DNA from: Diphasiastrum complanatum
Taxonomy: Eukaryota; Streptophyta; Lycopodiopsida; Lycopodiales; Lycopodiaceae
Direction of reading: 5' to 3'
Length of the DNA stretch: 64,000 nucleotides
Assembly (NCBI GenBank): GCA_029204225.1
Contig: CM055092.1
Location: 80,515,271 to 80,579,270, forward strand
Part shown: one piece after another, positions 37,100 through 48,914 of the stretch
Layout: every line of letters begins with the position of its first letter
Numbering within the stretch: position 1 is the stretch's first letter
Made by a program: the position numbers and the translations under genes
The notes under the pieces: model-generated
What the model was told of the DNA's origin: nothing
Database searches by the model: none
The model's input: the letters and a program-made list of their open reading frames with translations, nothing else

Positions 37100-37571
37100 G
37101 CGTATTGCTCGTTCTTAGCAGCGCTTCTTCCTTCCTTTCTCTTTCTCTCCATCTCTCTGTTCCGGATCGCGTTCCCTCAGACCATCGCTCCGATCTTCGT
37201 TCTGCATCCCTATCACTTAGTCTTTGCAATCTCCAATTTGATAGAGCAGCGCATGCTGTACGTGACGGGGAGCATCAGAAGCAGTAGATTTACAACATGC
37301 TAGAAGCGGCGATGAGTTGTTCTTATGGAATAATACGGGTTTAGGTTTTAGATGCCGAGGAATTTGACAGCATTGGGAATTTCAACGCAGTCGAAGTGAA
37401 GAGTTTGCTTTTTGTGAGCGGACGCAAGTTCTTTCAATCAATCTGCGGTCGCTGTTTTCGAGCAGAGGAATTGATTTTGATCAGTTATCTAAAGAATCTA
37501 ATTTTGGAAAAAGCTTTGTATAGTTTTTGAACGAGAGCTGATCGGACTTTTAGGGTTTGAGGGTTTGAGAG
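37100..37571 (+). promoter_or_regulatory. Probable promoter-proximal / 5' UTR of the prolyl 4-hydroxylase gene
   Basis: A pyrimidine-rich stretch (cttcttccttcctttctctttctctcc, 37124-37152) is typical of plant 5' leaders. No long frame precedes the ATG at 37572. The exact transcription start cannot be seen. Confidence 0.4.
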
Positions 37572-40500
37572 ATGGCCAAAGACGGGCGGAGTGTGAAAGG
37601 CAAGAGGGCATTGTGTACCACCATTCTAGCGGCGCTTCTTCTTCTGTCAGTGGCGTTGTTGTTGCTGTTGGCGGTGGGCATTGTAGGCGTGCCTTCCGGG
37701 TTGTCTTCAGGGAACCCTTCTATTTCTCTCAGACTTCCAGTGGCGTCCACATCCTCCATCACACAACTGTAAGTTCTAACTACTTGTATTTGATCATGTC
37801 GATTGGGAACTTTTGATTGTTGAAATCCTTTTCTAATCCACTTTGAGGATTATTTGCTTCTTGATTACAAACTTGTAGTTCTGAAATTCGTGCTTCTTGT
37901 TCCTGTCACAACTATGCGCCTACTTCTTTTTAAGAAGTTGAACATTGTGAGGTTTTACCAACAATAAAATCTCCTTAGTATCTAAGACGAGTCTAGATTT
38001 CCCTTTTACACCCCACATGGAGTTCATGCATAGATTTGCTGCCTTTTATACTTTACTAAATCCTCATGCAAATTTATGTCAATGTTTCAGATGAAAAAAG
38101 AAAATGAGAAAGGCTTAGGTACGCAAATGATGGATTATAAAAGCAACTTATCCATCACTCACTGGAATAGGTAAAATCAGGAAATTCAGCATGGTCTTGT
38201 GTGAACAGATAAGATTGACTTCCTTGCAAGTTGCCACCTACTGTTAGTAGGTTTAAAGGGAACTAGGAGAGCATGTTATGCCCAAAGGAAGGTCTAATTT
38301 AACAACATATACTGTATTCTAAGCCCTAAAAGTGGTAGAAAGTCAACACTCAGATCTCTTGATGCCTACTCAGGCAGGGACTCTGATGATTGCTATCAAT
38401 TGACAATAGATACCCGCATCTCAGAAACTTAAATCAAAGTTGGAGATTATAACATGCATTACTCAGACACAACTGACATGCCAAGATGCCTTCCTCCCCA
38501 CTTTTCGGGAATTGCTTTTGTACAACTGAGCATCAACAAGGTTGTAACTTTGTTGGTCAAGTCAACATCTTGACGTAATTGAGCAGGGACATCATAGCAT
38601 TTGGTCTTATGCTATGATGGTCTAAGACTTTGTTGTCCAAGTTATGACAAGTGGTTTGTGCTAATTCTTTCTATCTCGATTCTTTATTGGTGCATTTTGC
38701 CCACCATCTATGCTTTTTAGTTAGGTTTTAAGGAAGCCAAAGTGATGACATATATTTCTCCTTTTCATTTCCAGATAAAGTAGGGAGTTTATCTGATTAG
38801 CTTTGCTGTTGAGTGCTTTCTTTCACCATTATTGAGTTTGCCCTTCATCTCTGGAGAAGTGATAGAAACTTAGTACATTGGTTGTTGTACAAACGTATGA
38901 AAGTTAATGTTGAGCATGTCACCTGCACCTGCTCTAGAGGGCTGATGACGTGAGTAGAGATGTCGTAAGATTTGGTCCACGTTATGCATGATGGTCTATG
39001 ATTTTGTGGTTGGACTCCATTGGGTTGAAGATTGGATGTCTCCTTTGTTGTGTTGGGCATTATCCTAGACATAACATAGTTTGCCACATTTATTTATTGG
39101 GTGTGAATACTTTTCTCCAAGGGTTACCTTTGCCACCCTAGATTTTAAATAGGATTTTTGGTGGTCGCGCTTCAAGAACCCCAAGACTGTCTTTGGACCT
39201 TGCAAAAGCTTTGAACAATTAAGCTGAAATCTTCCAAGACTCTAGTTGTATCTTTTTTTGGTAGAGTTGCTTTCAATGACTTATATTCTAGGGGGTAAAT
39301 CCTATGTAAAGTTCATAATACTTGCAAAATTTAGTAGAAAAACAGGCGAGCTTCATAATACTTGCTTTTTCATGTGGTTTAACTTTTGTTCATGCAGGAA
39401 TTTTCTCATGTCCACTAAGGGATTGTTTCCAGCAAGGTTCCCCTTGTTCTTTCAAATCATTATGGAAAATTATTCAATCCATATAAGAAAATAAAGTAGA
39501 GATCTGAAAAAAATATCAGCTTAAACTTTCATAATGCCAATCTTGAGGCAATTTCTAGAGCATCCTAGTATGACAAGGCTTTACACAATAAAGTCTTACT
39601 TTGAGAGTGTCTTGATAACACATGCCTTACATAAGCCTTCTAAGAGTAGCGACTTTAAGAGTGCTTAAGCTAATCGAAAGATTACTTGAGTCCTTCGAAG
39701 ATCAAGATAGCGTCTTAATGTTACACCCTAGATCATTTTTTCTTCTTGTCTGTCTATTTTCAGATTTGGGCAATTAAGGAAGTTTTTGCCTATGTTTAGA
39801 ATCGCTGCAACTTTCTCTCCATGTTATCAGATGTACACATTAGCAATAACATCATCCACATGCCATGTAAGATTGTACTTTACAAGAAAGTAGTTGGCCA
39901 ACATATCTGTTGGGTGTATGTAAGTAATCGAATGCACTATATTACCTAGTGTAGTTGAAGGATTGGTCACACAAATGGACGATGATTCCTATTCATGGAG
40001 TGCACCATGTTAGGGATGGACTCATTTGGTAGCTAGGTGATGTACTGCATTGGGCACAATGTTAGGGAGAAGGCAGATGCTTGGCAGTGGCTAGATTCTT
40101 GTAATGTGAGCATCTTGCATGGATGGTGGAGCTAGTCTGACCAGGGTGATGCATGTGGCCAACAATGGGTTGTGGCCTTGCATGGCATAAATTAGTATTC
40201 CTTGTAATGGTTGGGGTTTGTAGCATCCATGCATTTATGGTGGGGTGGTATTTATACAAGTTACATCATGTTGATTGACTTTACTTATGTTCTTTTTGCA
40301 AAAAATATATATAGTGTTTTATAGTTGTCCGTGATGGATTGTTACACTTAAGCCGGACATCTTTGTACAAATGTATGAAAGAAACTGTGGTTGTTGATTT
40401 ATGCATTTGACTTGCACCTATTGATAGTGCTGATGCTGTTGAGTAGGAAGGTTCTGGCATTCATTTATTGTTATGCATTATGCAGTTGATGGTCTAAGAC

Positions 40501-42980
40501 TTTATAGCCATTGGGTGCATTTTGTTATTTTAAAGATTGGATGGATTTCTTGGAATAAAGGGCAAATCTTGCTCCTTTTATCTTATGTAAGCAACATTAC
40601 AAGCCATCATTAAGTTTGTGTTCTTCTTCTTGCATCCTGCACATCTTCGATAAAATGAAGTTATAAAGGCTGCATAGCGAAACCCAACTATTGCAATTGC
40701 AGTCTCTTTTTGACATTCATTTTCTGTTCAAGGATTTGCTGCTCAATATTACTAGAAATATTATGTGAATACAATATTCTATAAGGGAAGTTCTTGGAAG
40801 TATGAGCGCTTTTGTGCATAGACATGAATAATTATACAAAGCGGGATGTCCTTGTCTTAGAAGATAGATTATGTGTCATGCGTGTTATTCTAGCTGAACG
40901 ATGCAGTGTACTGAGATGTTTTCTTTGTGATGGTTGTCTTACATAATATCACAGAAAGGTGTCATAACTTTTTGTACTGTGTACTGAGATGTCTTTGTGA
41001 TGGTTGTCTTACATAATATCACAGGACTTGTATTTTTCACCATGTGGGTTATAAGGTTAGGCTTGACTCATTACCGTCAACATGTGATAATCATTCTGGC
41101 TGTCTTAATGAGACCTTGTGCTTCATTTTATTTCAGTTTTGGATCAAATATCTATAGTAGTGGCTTTTGTATGCACTGTGCAGGGAGGATGGGGGTCCGT
41201 TGTTAAAAACAATATCCTGGCAACCCCGTGCTGTAATCTATCATAATTTTCTGGTATGCTTCCAGAAATTCACATCAGTTTTTCTTTGACAATTTCTGCT
41301 GTGCCTTTCAATAAAAGCAATGCAATAAACTGCCTGTATATAAAAGTTACTTAAAGATTCTTTGCAGTGCGGGAGTGTGCCAATCGGATAATTGGAATGT
41401 AGTTTGCTGTATCTTTCCTGCGTTAATGTCTTGGAATGTTTTCTTTTAGTTGTTATTCTGTGGTTATTGAAGTGAGTTGTTGTCAGAGCAATGCTAGTGG
41501 GAATTCTTGATGTGAACAAGGCTGTACACAAAGCCATTTTTCTTAGGATCTGTATTTCTGCTCTTTACGTCATTATCCAGCTGTTAGCCTTTTGTGCCTA
41601 TATATTATTTGGTGTTAACTGCAGTCGAGTGAGGAGTGTGATCATCTGATCAATCTTGCAAAGCCCAAAATGAGAAAATCAACTGTTGTGGACAGCGTAA
41701 CTGGTGTAAGCAAAGACAGTAGGTATGTTGTGGCCCTTCATGAATCCACAGTATAATTTTTGTTTCTTAATCAGTTGAATAGTTTAAATCAAAGCTGTCA
41801 GTAAAGACGGCGTTGCTTTTGATGTTGTATTCTGATTCAGCTATTTATGTGCTTCTCTTCCATCCATCAGAGTGCGGACAAGCTCAGGAATGTTTTTGAG
41901 TCGAGGCCATGATTCAGTTGTCTCTAGCATCGAGAAAAGAATCTCGCAATTTACATTCATACCTATAGGTTTGGTTCTCATATCTGCAAATGAGCATCTT
42001 TATCTATGCTACCTGTGTTCATTTCAATATTTACAGCAATCACTCACTGAATGCATGTCTATTTTCCTGGTGATGCAATAGAATATGGGGAAGGGCTTCA
42101 GGTTCTCCATTATGAAGCAGGACAAAAATATGAGCCACACTATGACTACTTTTATGATTCTGTCAATACCAAAAATGGTGGTCAAAGAATTGCTACAGTT
42201 CTTATGTACTTGTGAGTGATATCATAATGTCCAAATGTTCATTAACCTTTTCTGCTGCTCTACTTTCTAAGTTTTACATGTGTCAAGTTCACACTTTTGA
42301 CAAGTTGTTTGGTGGTATGCTTCAAGAATGGATTCTTGATTGTTTGACTGCTCTTCTGACTTTTCAACCGCAACTTCCTATTAGTCTAAGTTTGGTTCAT
42401 GGAACTCATCCAAGTCCCCCCCAAAGAAGTGATCTCCTTATGTAAGAGCTGGATGCAGGTCGGATGTGGAGGCAGGGGGTGAAACTGTCTTTCCCAAGGC
42501 CCAAGTAAATAGTAGCTCAATACCTTGGTGGGATGAGCTCTCAGAGTGTGCCAAAGCTGGCCTTTCTGTGCGACCTCACAAGGGTGATGCTCTATTGTTC
42601 TGGAGCATGACGCCTAATGCAACTGTGGATTCTACGAGCCTACATGGTTATACCTTTTCTTACCGGTTGCATATTTGTGTTGTCAATATTCAACATTGAG
42701 TGAAAGTTTAGGCACAATGGAGGTTGCCTACAGAAATTTGCCTTGAAAAAACTAAATCAATGAGTTATCTCATAAATAGTTCTGAAAAGGACAAATGAAA
42801 GGTTTATTTGTGTCATAAATCACTTACCTTCACAGCAACAAGTCTAAGCAATGTGGTCTGCTGTATGATTCTTCACTGAAGTGTTTGAGTATCTTTCGTC
42901 TTTCAGGTGGCTGCCCGGTAATTAGAGGTGATAAATGGTCAGCAACAAAGTGGCTTCGGGTGGAAAAATATGCTGTGTGA
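37572..42980 (+). CDS. P4H: Prolyl 4-hydroxylase, seven exons, intact
   Basis: Exons: 37572-37768, 41184-41253, 41625-41722, 41871-41968, 42082-42211, 42459-42646, 42907-42980. All joins are GT-AG and phases agree, giving 284 aa. The protein uses Fe(II), oxygen and 2-oxoglutarate to hydroxylate proline in secreted cell-wall proteins such as extensins and arabinogalactan proteins. Residues 14-38 form a hydrophobic signal-anchor after a basic start, so it should be a type II ER/Golgi membrane protein. Exon 2 holds the ISWQPRAVIYHNFL block. The dioxygenase core follows: iron ligands H174 and D176 (YEPHYDYF) and H260 (SLHGG), and the 2-oxoglutarate Lys K270 (RGDKW). Length matches the short plant P4H class, without an extra C-terminal toxin-like domain. 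The donor of intron 4 (GTTTGG) is weak. Intron 1 is 3.4 kb, the others 118-371 bp. Confidence 0.93.
37769..41183 (+). other. Intron 1 of the prolyl 4-hydroxylase gene (3.4 kb), with internal repeats
   Basis: It begins GTAAGT and ends TGCAG. A module of the form 'GATGGTCTA-GACTTTGT' with 'ACAAA-GTATGAAAG' upstream recurs near 38620, 38990 and 40490 (the second near 38890 and 40370). A ~45-bp block (TTGTGATGGTTGTCTTACAT...) is directly repeated at about 40925 and 40991, shortly before exon 2. No coding capacity or nested gene recognised. Confidence 0.75.
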
Positions 42981-43075
42981 TGAATTTGCTATTATCAGTT
43001 TTGGATGCTTAACACCAAAAGAGTATTGTGAATATTCAGCTAACAATTGTGTCATTTATCTGTGTGATCCTTGCT
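42981..43075 (+). other. 3' flank / likely 3' UTR of the prolyl 4-hydroxylase gene
   Basis: Follows the TGA at 42978-42980. No clear polyadenylation signal could be chosen by eye. Confidence 0.35.
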
Positions 43076-43200
43076 GTGGTGGCTCAATTGGTTATCTTAG
43101 TTTCTTTGGTCTCAAGTTCGAGCCTCCCCGTGGAAACCAAGAAGCATTTATCTGTGTCAGAATCTGTTTTACTGTTATCAAAACATGATTTAACCACTTT
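43076..43200 (+). repeat. tRNA-derived SINE-like sequence
   Basis: TGGTGGCTCAATTGGTTA (43078-43095) fits an RNA polymerase III A box. AGTTCGAGCCTCC (about 43115-43127) fits a B box. The spacing of ~35 nt is as in tRNAs and tRNA-headed plant SINEs. The cloverleaf is not preserved (no acceptor stem pairing seen), so a SINE head or decayed tRNA is more likely than a working tRNA. It lies just past the P4H stop. Confidence 0.5.
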
Positions 43201-44675
43201 GGAAAATGAAAATTGTGTTCTTGTTTCGAAGAAATTGTTGCAACCCATAAAAGTAGGTAAAGAGTGTGCAAATGGGCAAAATTTCCTATGTTTCAGGACC
43301 ATGCATCCCTGAATTTTGTAAAGGGGAACTTCAAAATGGTTTCAACACAGATAGCTTTTCCTCAAGATCATGAAATCATACCTGCATGGCCTTTTTTTGG
43401 GATAGTTTGCTGGGATTCAAGTCACTTCAATAATTTTTCAAGATTTTGAATAGACGATCCAGAAAATTTTTGGAAGATGAAGGGACATTTTGAAAATGTA
43501 TCAGGAAGAAATAGATTCTTGAAGAGATCTTGGACTTTTAGGGACTCGATTTGAGTCTCAGATTGATTCAAATCATTTGAAAGGCTTGAAGTCATGATTC
43601 TTTGGAACTATATTTTTTGGAGGCTTTGGAAGGAGGCATTTACCTCTGCTTCAAATGTAATGCACAAAAGAGGCTGTGTCTAGTTTCATGAGTATGAATT
43701 TTTGTTCTCACCCTTATTTACAGCTGATGACTTGTTAGTTCTGTTGACGGTAGCTTAGAGTTTGTCTTTCGCATGGGCATGAGATTGTGCTTTGCGTCGC
43801 ATTCATGTGATCACCCCCAACATGTCTCATGTTTTCCCTTGTTACTTCGTTCACCTTTCTTTTTTATTTGGAATTTTCATCTTCCATAGATCTCAACTTT
43901 CAAGAAAGCATATAGCTTGAAGTTTATCTTCCTCATTTTTGTTCTTGCTGGAAAAATGATATTCTTATTTAATAATATTTTTTGTGCTATTGGCATTGTG
44001 TGAACATAGTTGTAGTTTCAAGTTGGGAGTGTTGAATGGTAGCTTTTTGTATCTCGCCATGTTTTTCAAGAATGCTTGCGGGCACATTCGGTTTTGAGCT
44101 TTCAGATACCTGCTTGGATCATCGCTGGGGTAAAAATAGGAAACTAAGTCATCAAAGGTCAATCATGATGTCTCTGTGTGTGTGTGTGTGTGTCTGTCTT
44201 ATCCAATTATAGAGGTCTTACTGTTACGATGGGTGGCAAAATTATGGGGAATCGCATGATTGTAAGGTCCCAATGTTGGTACTTAATCCTCAATATCCAA
44301 GTCATAAGTTTGATATGGCCCCGTGTCTGTGGCATGTATCCTGTGTGTAGGCAGCTTCTACAGTTCTGTCATCAGCTGTAAAAGAAGCTCAATGAAAGTA
44401 TGGTTAGCTTTTTGCCAGAAAACGGAAAGGAAAGAAGGTCAGGTTGTCAAAGCAGATGCACAGCTGCAGCTGATGTAAAATGAAAAGTCAAAAAACGGGA
44501 AGGGGAAAGACTTGGGCTGCAACTGCAGCAGAATGTATGCTGCAGCTCTAATCTTAGGAATAAGTATGGAGGATGGGGGCAAGATACTAGGATGGGGCAG
44601 TTGGTATGAGTGGCTGGCAGGGCCCCAATCAGGGACACAGCCCCAGGCTATTGGGCCCAGCCTGCAGCAGCAAAG

Positions 44676-44679
<4 letters not shown>
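43201..44679. other. Intergenic, no gene recognised
   Basis: A short (GT)n tract lies at 44176-44192. The frame at 43965-44162 (minus) and others have no recognisable domain. 44,460-44,670 is richer in CAGC and GGGCC motifs. Confidence 0.4.

Positions 44680-44742
<63 letters not shown>
44680..44742. repeat. (GA)n tract
   Basis: Uninterrupted GA dinucleotides for about 62 bp. Confidence 0.95.
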
Positions 44743-44745
<3 letters not shown>

Positions 44746-46399
44746 TTCAGATTTCAAGTGGTTGAAGTAGATTCAGGCCTATTTAAGCTTAAGGAACAAG
44801 ATCTGCATGCTGTAGGAATCACATGAACATGCCCATCTGTGGTTGGGCCCCCTCGTCATTATACATTGTAAAGTAAACCACACCCTGGGGTCGGTGATAT
44901 TGGTTACTGATTCTTGGTTTCGTTCCTGACAGAAAATACAGGTTCACTCAAGTAAATTCAGAGTCTTCTAGATGGTTGTCGCAAGTTCCAAAGCATTTGT
45001 TTTGGATGATGCTGCAGCAGTTTTGAGCTGATGCATTTTTTTGAAGTCCTTGCTTGACTAAGCATGGAAGCACATGAACCTTTGTGAGTCAATGAGGGGT
45101 TCAGTTACTAGTATGCAACGTTCTAAATATTCTGGCATGCAGTGACAACAATAAACTTCTATGAAGGGCCACTGAAATTGGAGGCTTAGAGATGGCACAG
45201 TATCTCCAAGGGCTTTTGCTAAAAAAGGAGACAAGTCTCTATGTGAAGTAACACACTGGGCGTTTTAGTTATTGAGATAGACAGGGTTTTGGTCTAGTTC
45301 AAGCTGCATTTGCTGTTAACCTACCTTTATCCCTGGAGCACGTTTGCATTCATGGGTGCATAGTACTGGTATAATTAGGGTTGTGGACACTTTTGGTGGA
45401 TCTTCCACCTCAAATCAGACCTTTGCGTGCAGTATTGCACTAGTGAGGTAAAATATTCAGCAGGCTGCAAATGAAAGTTTTTAATAGTTGTGTTAATCAA
45501 TTTGGTTTTATTTCACAGAGGTCAGAATACTTACACAAACATCACCTTGCTAAATTTTTCTGATCCTGAACGTTTTGGGCACATGGGCCATTTGCTAGGC
45601 TTTATCAAGAGTATGTTTATAGCATATAATCCATGATGGCTTTGTGGAAGACACTGTAAAGTTCCAGATTGCATGTCTGATTATCTGTTTGTTTACTATC
45701 CTAGGATCTACATCAATATAAAAGTTGGTAGAGCCTCATTGACATGAGATAGAGGGGACAAATATGTCGCTATAGCCATTGCTTGAATTTGGCATTGTCA
45801 AACTTGTATTTCAATTGTCGAGACCATGCAGATGTAGGCCATCTATTTACATGTTAATATGGATTTGTGAAGCTTTCTTCATTAGTTGATAATGAGAAAT
45901 TGATGCATGATGCTGTCTTTACGTTGCAGTTTATGTCCTCCAGAGGGACTGTATCCTTATTTGATATTTATGTTACAAAATTTGTTATTCAAAAATTTCC
46001 TTATTGGCAGATGTCATAGTGCTACTGGATCACTCCAGCTTCTAAGAGCTGAAATGGACTCGTGTATGAACCTATAGCTTAGTAACCTAGCTTATGACCT
46101 AAACCCCACAAATAACCTAGTTTAGTACCCTAAACCCACAAACTGGAATCAGATTCCAGAGCCAAGTTGAAAGATACTTGCATTTTCTTGGATGAAGACC
46201 TAACTTTCGTACAAGTACAAGAACGGAAATAGGCCTGCCAGAAAGCAAAGGATTTGGAGACGGGATACGTTTCGTAGAAAACATAGCTAAAGAGGTAGTA
46301 GAGACTATAGTAGTAGAGCTAGAGAAATGAGGAACTTTTAGTTCATTTGTAAATGTTGATAGTACCATAATTCTCCTGAACTATTTATCTCCTCATAGG
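44743..46399. other. Intergenic, no gene recognised
   Basis: No long frame. 'ACCTAG' and 'CCTAAACCC' motifs cluster near 46083-46140, the latter resembling single telomere-like units. Confidence 0.4.
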
Positions 46400-46522
46400 T
46401 TTTTAGATGGTACTTGAAGTTAGTAGTTTTAATTTTAGACTAACGACATTGATGCCTCTTGGTGAAACACACTTGATATGTACTTCCTTGCTCTTATATG
46501 CCTTTTGGCATTGAAAAGATGT

Positions 46523-46593
<71 letters not shown>

Positions 46594-46970
46594 GGATGCT
46601 TCCATGTTTAAATTTACATTGCTTCGCTAAAACACGATTGGGCAACAGTGGATGCACCACCGGTCCCCTCCTTTGTGTTAATAGTTTTAACCCCTTCACT
46701 TGCACTTTCACAAGAAAAGTTTTTTAAAAGAAATGAGAAGTTCCCATCCTCAATTTTAAAATTTTGAAATTTAAAAAGCTTAAAAGGAGGGAAATGACCT
46801 TTCCCACCTAAATGTGATCTTCCAAGAAACCTTACAAAACTCATTATATAATCATGCAATCTCTACACTTGTTCCTCACAATACTTCGAAGAGCGCTCTG
46901 CTTCTCACACACAGCTGATGCGCCCTACCGGTTCGTCTCTCTACGAAAACTATTGCAAGGTATGTGCTCT
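46400..46970 (+). repeat. Dispersed repeat, copy 2 (promoter-like, with CT tract)
   Basis: Diverged partner of 13,955-14,740, with the same order of blocks. It includes CTCATGGATGC after the (CT)n at 46526-46590, GGAGGGAAATGA, a TATATAAT box (46844), GCTCTGCTTCTCACACACAG, GCCCTACCGGTTC and a donor-like AAGGTATGT (46958). No coding sequence is attached. Confidence 0.6.
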
Positions 46971-47636
46971 TTATTTCTACTCCTCGCAAAGATACATCTC
47001 TCTCTCTCATCCTAATGGACAACAGTGCGTGACATACCTTGCTTTGTAAGGGTCACCTGGGTTAGCATGGCATGGATTTGCCCTAATACCAGCACACGTG
47101 TCCACACCGAGTCTTTTGGCTAAGCAAACTAAAAACTTTTCATACTCTTTTATGACTAAAAATGAATTGATAAGGACCAATTGATCGTAAGCTGATCAAC
47201 ATGGCACTTGCCTTGATACTGTGATATAACGGCTTGGCCTATCGCTAAATCATTGTTTGTTTGGGAAGACTGGACTATAATTTAAATTGCTATTCAAAGT
47301 TGTTAAGTAGTATAATTTCTTTTGGACATGAATAACAATTGACGCTCAACTATGACACCTGTTGTTGTAAAGCTACTTTTACAAGCTTTACTTCTGGCGC
47401 CACTCGCGTCAGCATTGTCCCTGGCGCCAGTAGCGCCCCTGCTGCTCCCGGCGCCACTGTGACTAGAATCCAGCCGGCGACAAGTTCCTATGGCTGAAAA
47501 TCTTTGATCGGTTCTAGCGAAGTCCAGAGAGCTCAGATCGATGTGCAATCACCTCACACGATCTAGGCATGATTAAAGGAAGCTTGGGAATCAATAAATT
47601 CTAGAGAGAGAAAATTCTAGAGAGAGAAAACGTGCT
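46971..47636. other. Spacer with GGCGCC palindromes
   Basis: At 47396-47455 TGGCGCC/GGCGCCA occurs about five times in 60 bp. 'TTCTAGAGAGAGAAAA' is directly repeated at 47600 and 47616. No gene recognised. Confidence 0.5.
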
Positions 47637-47700
47637 TTACCAGCCTGGGTAGAGTACTTGGTATGAGGGGAGGTGGCGAATCCCACCAATACTATAGGGG
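47637..47700 (+). repeat. Second tRNA-like / SINE head
   Basis: TTTACCAGCCTGGGTAGAGTA (A-box-like, about 47636-47656) is followed by GGTGGCGAATCCCACC (about 47672-47687), which resembles a T-arm and B box with two differences. The rest does not fold into a convincing full tRNA by eye. Confidence 0.4.
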
Positions 47701-48650
47701 AGTGCGGGTTGCGACTCAGGGCGAGCTCCAACCAAGTCTCAGCCTCCCTTGCTGGAACGTTGTCCTGGCACTCGCCTTGGCATGCCAGCGACCCGGAGAC
47801 TAGGGTCGCTCACATACTTGAAATGTAACCTTTTCAGATTTATCAATAAAGTCGGATTTTTCTCAAACTGACTCTGATTTACCTTCTGGGTTTCAGTGTT
47901 CGGTAAAAGCGCCAGTTGTAAGGCCGCTTCAAACTTTTTAATTTGGCACATAGCTGAGGGTCGTATCCCGGAATGCCAGCGGTATGCCGTCGGGACCATT
48001 CGGTCCGTGGCACCAGCGGTATGCTGTCGGGACCATTTGGTCTAGGAACTGGTTGTCTCCATATCTGTCGCAGCTTGTGGTTCTGAGTGTTCCTTGCATG
48101 AACGTGAATGGGTTAAGCTCTTGGGGAACGGGCTCTAACCTGTCGGCTGAGTTGGATGGCTTGCTTGGGTGGAAGTTACCTGTTTATGGCTGTCCAGTCT
48201 GACGTGGCGCCAGGTTGGCTTCCAACGCTCGTGACGAAGCTTTCAGTTGGTTAAGTCTGATGTAAGTCAGACCACTTGCTTGGAATGGATGTTACTCGTT
48301 TGTAACGAAGCTTCGAGTTGGTTAAGTCTGATGTAAGTCAGACCACTTGCTTGGAATGGATGTTACTCGTTTGTAACGAAGCTTCGAGTTGGTTAAGTTT
48401 GATGTATGTCGGGCGGCTTGCTTGGAGGGAAGTCACCCACATCGGGACCCCCGATCTGGCATGGCGCCAGGTTGGATCTCAATGTTGGTTTCTGAACTTC
48501 CAGTTGGTTAAGTCTGATCGTTGTTGGCGAGTTGGCTGCTTCTATGTCAAGTGGGTTTGGACGACAAGAGTTGAAGGCTGAGAAGCTAAGTCGTGGTTCC
48601 CGGCTCCCTTTGGGATGCCTGCGCTACACCTGTCTTCCTCACTAAACTAA
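47701..48650. repeat. Less AT-rich segment with nested tandem repeats
   Basis: A ~34-bp unit (CCAGCGGTATGC-GTCGGGACC) occurs at about 47977 and 48011. A 71-bp unit (ACGAAGCTT...GTTGGTTAAGT) starts at 48234, 48305 and 48376. The array is bracketed by TGGCGCCAGGTTGG at 48206 and 48465. Function unknown. Frames across it are not family-like. Confidence 0.75.
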
Positions 48651-48831
48651 CTTGTGCGGTTTTGTTTTGTGGGATGGTGGCAGATATCAGTTGGACGTCT
48701 TGAAAGCGGTTATGCTTTATGGTGCTTTTTAATATTGTATTTTACTTCTCAGTTGTACCTTGTTGGATTATGAATGAAGGCTTTAAAAAGCTTCAGTCTT
48801 GCTTTGTCAAGAGGAACTAAGTGCAGTTTTG

Positions 48832-48832
<1 letters not shown>

Positions 48833-48911
<79 letters not shown>
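48833..48911. repeat. (CT)n tract
   Basis: Uninterrupted CT dinucleotides for about 78 bp. Confidence 0.95.

Positions 48912-48914
<3 letters not shown>

Noticed and set aside
43076-43135. Functional tRNA gene
   Set aside because: A and B boxes fit, but acceptor and anticodon stems do not pair convincingly, so it is listed as SINE-like.
47303-47999. Minus-strand frames of 81-86 aa
   Set aside because: They run through GGCGCC repeats and the tRNA-like head. No domain recognised.
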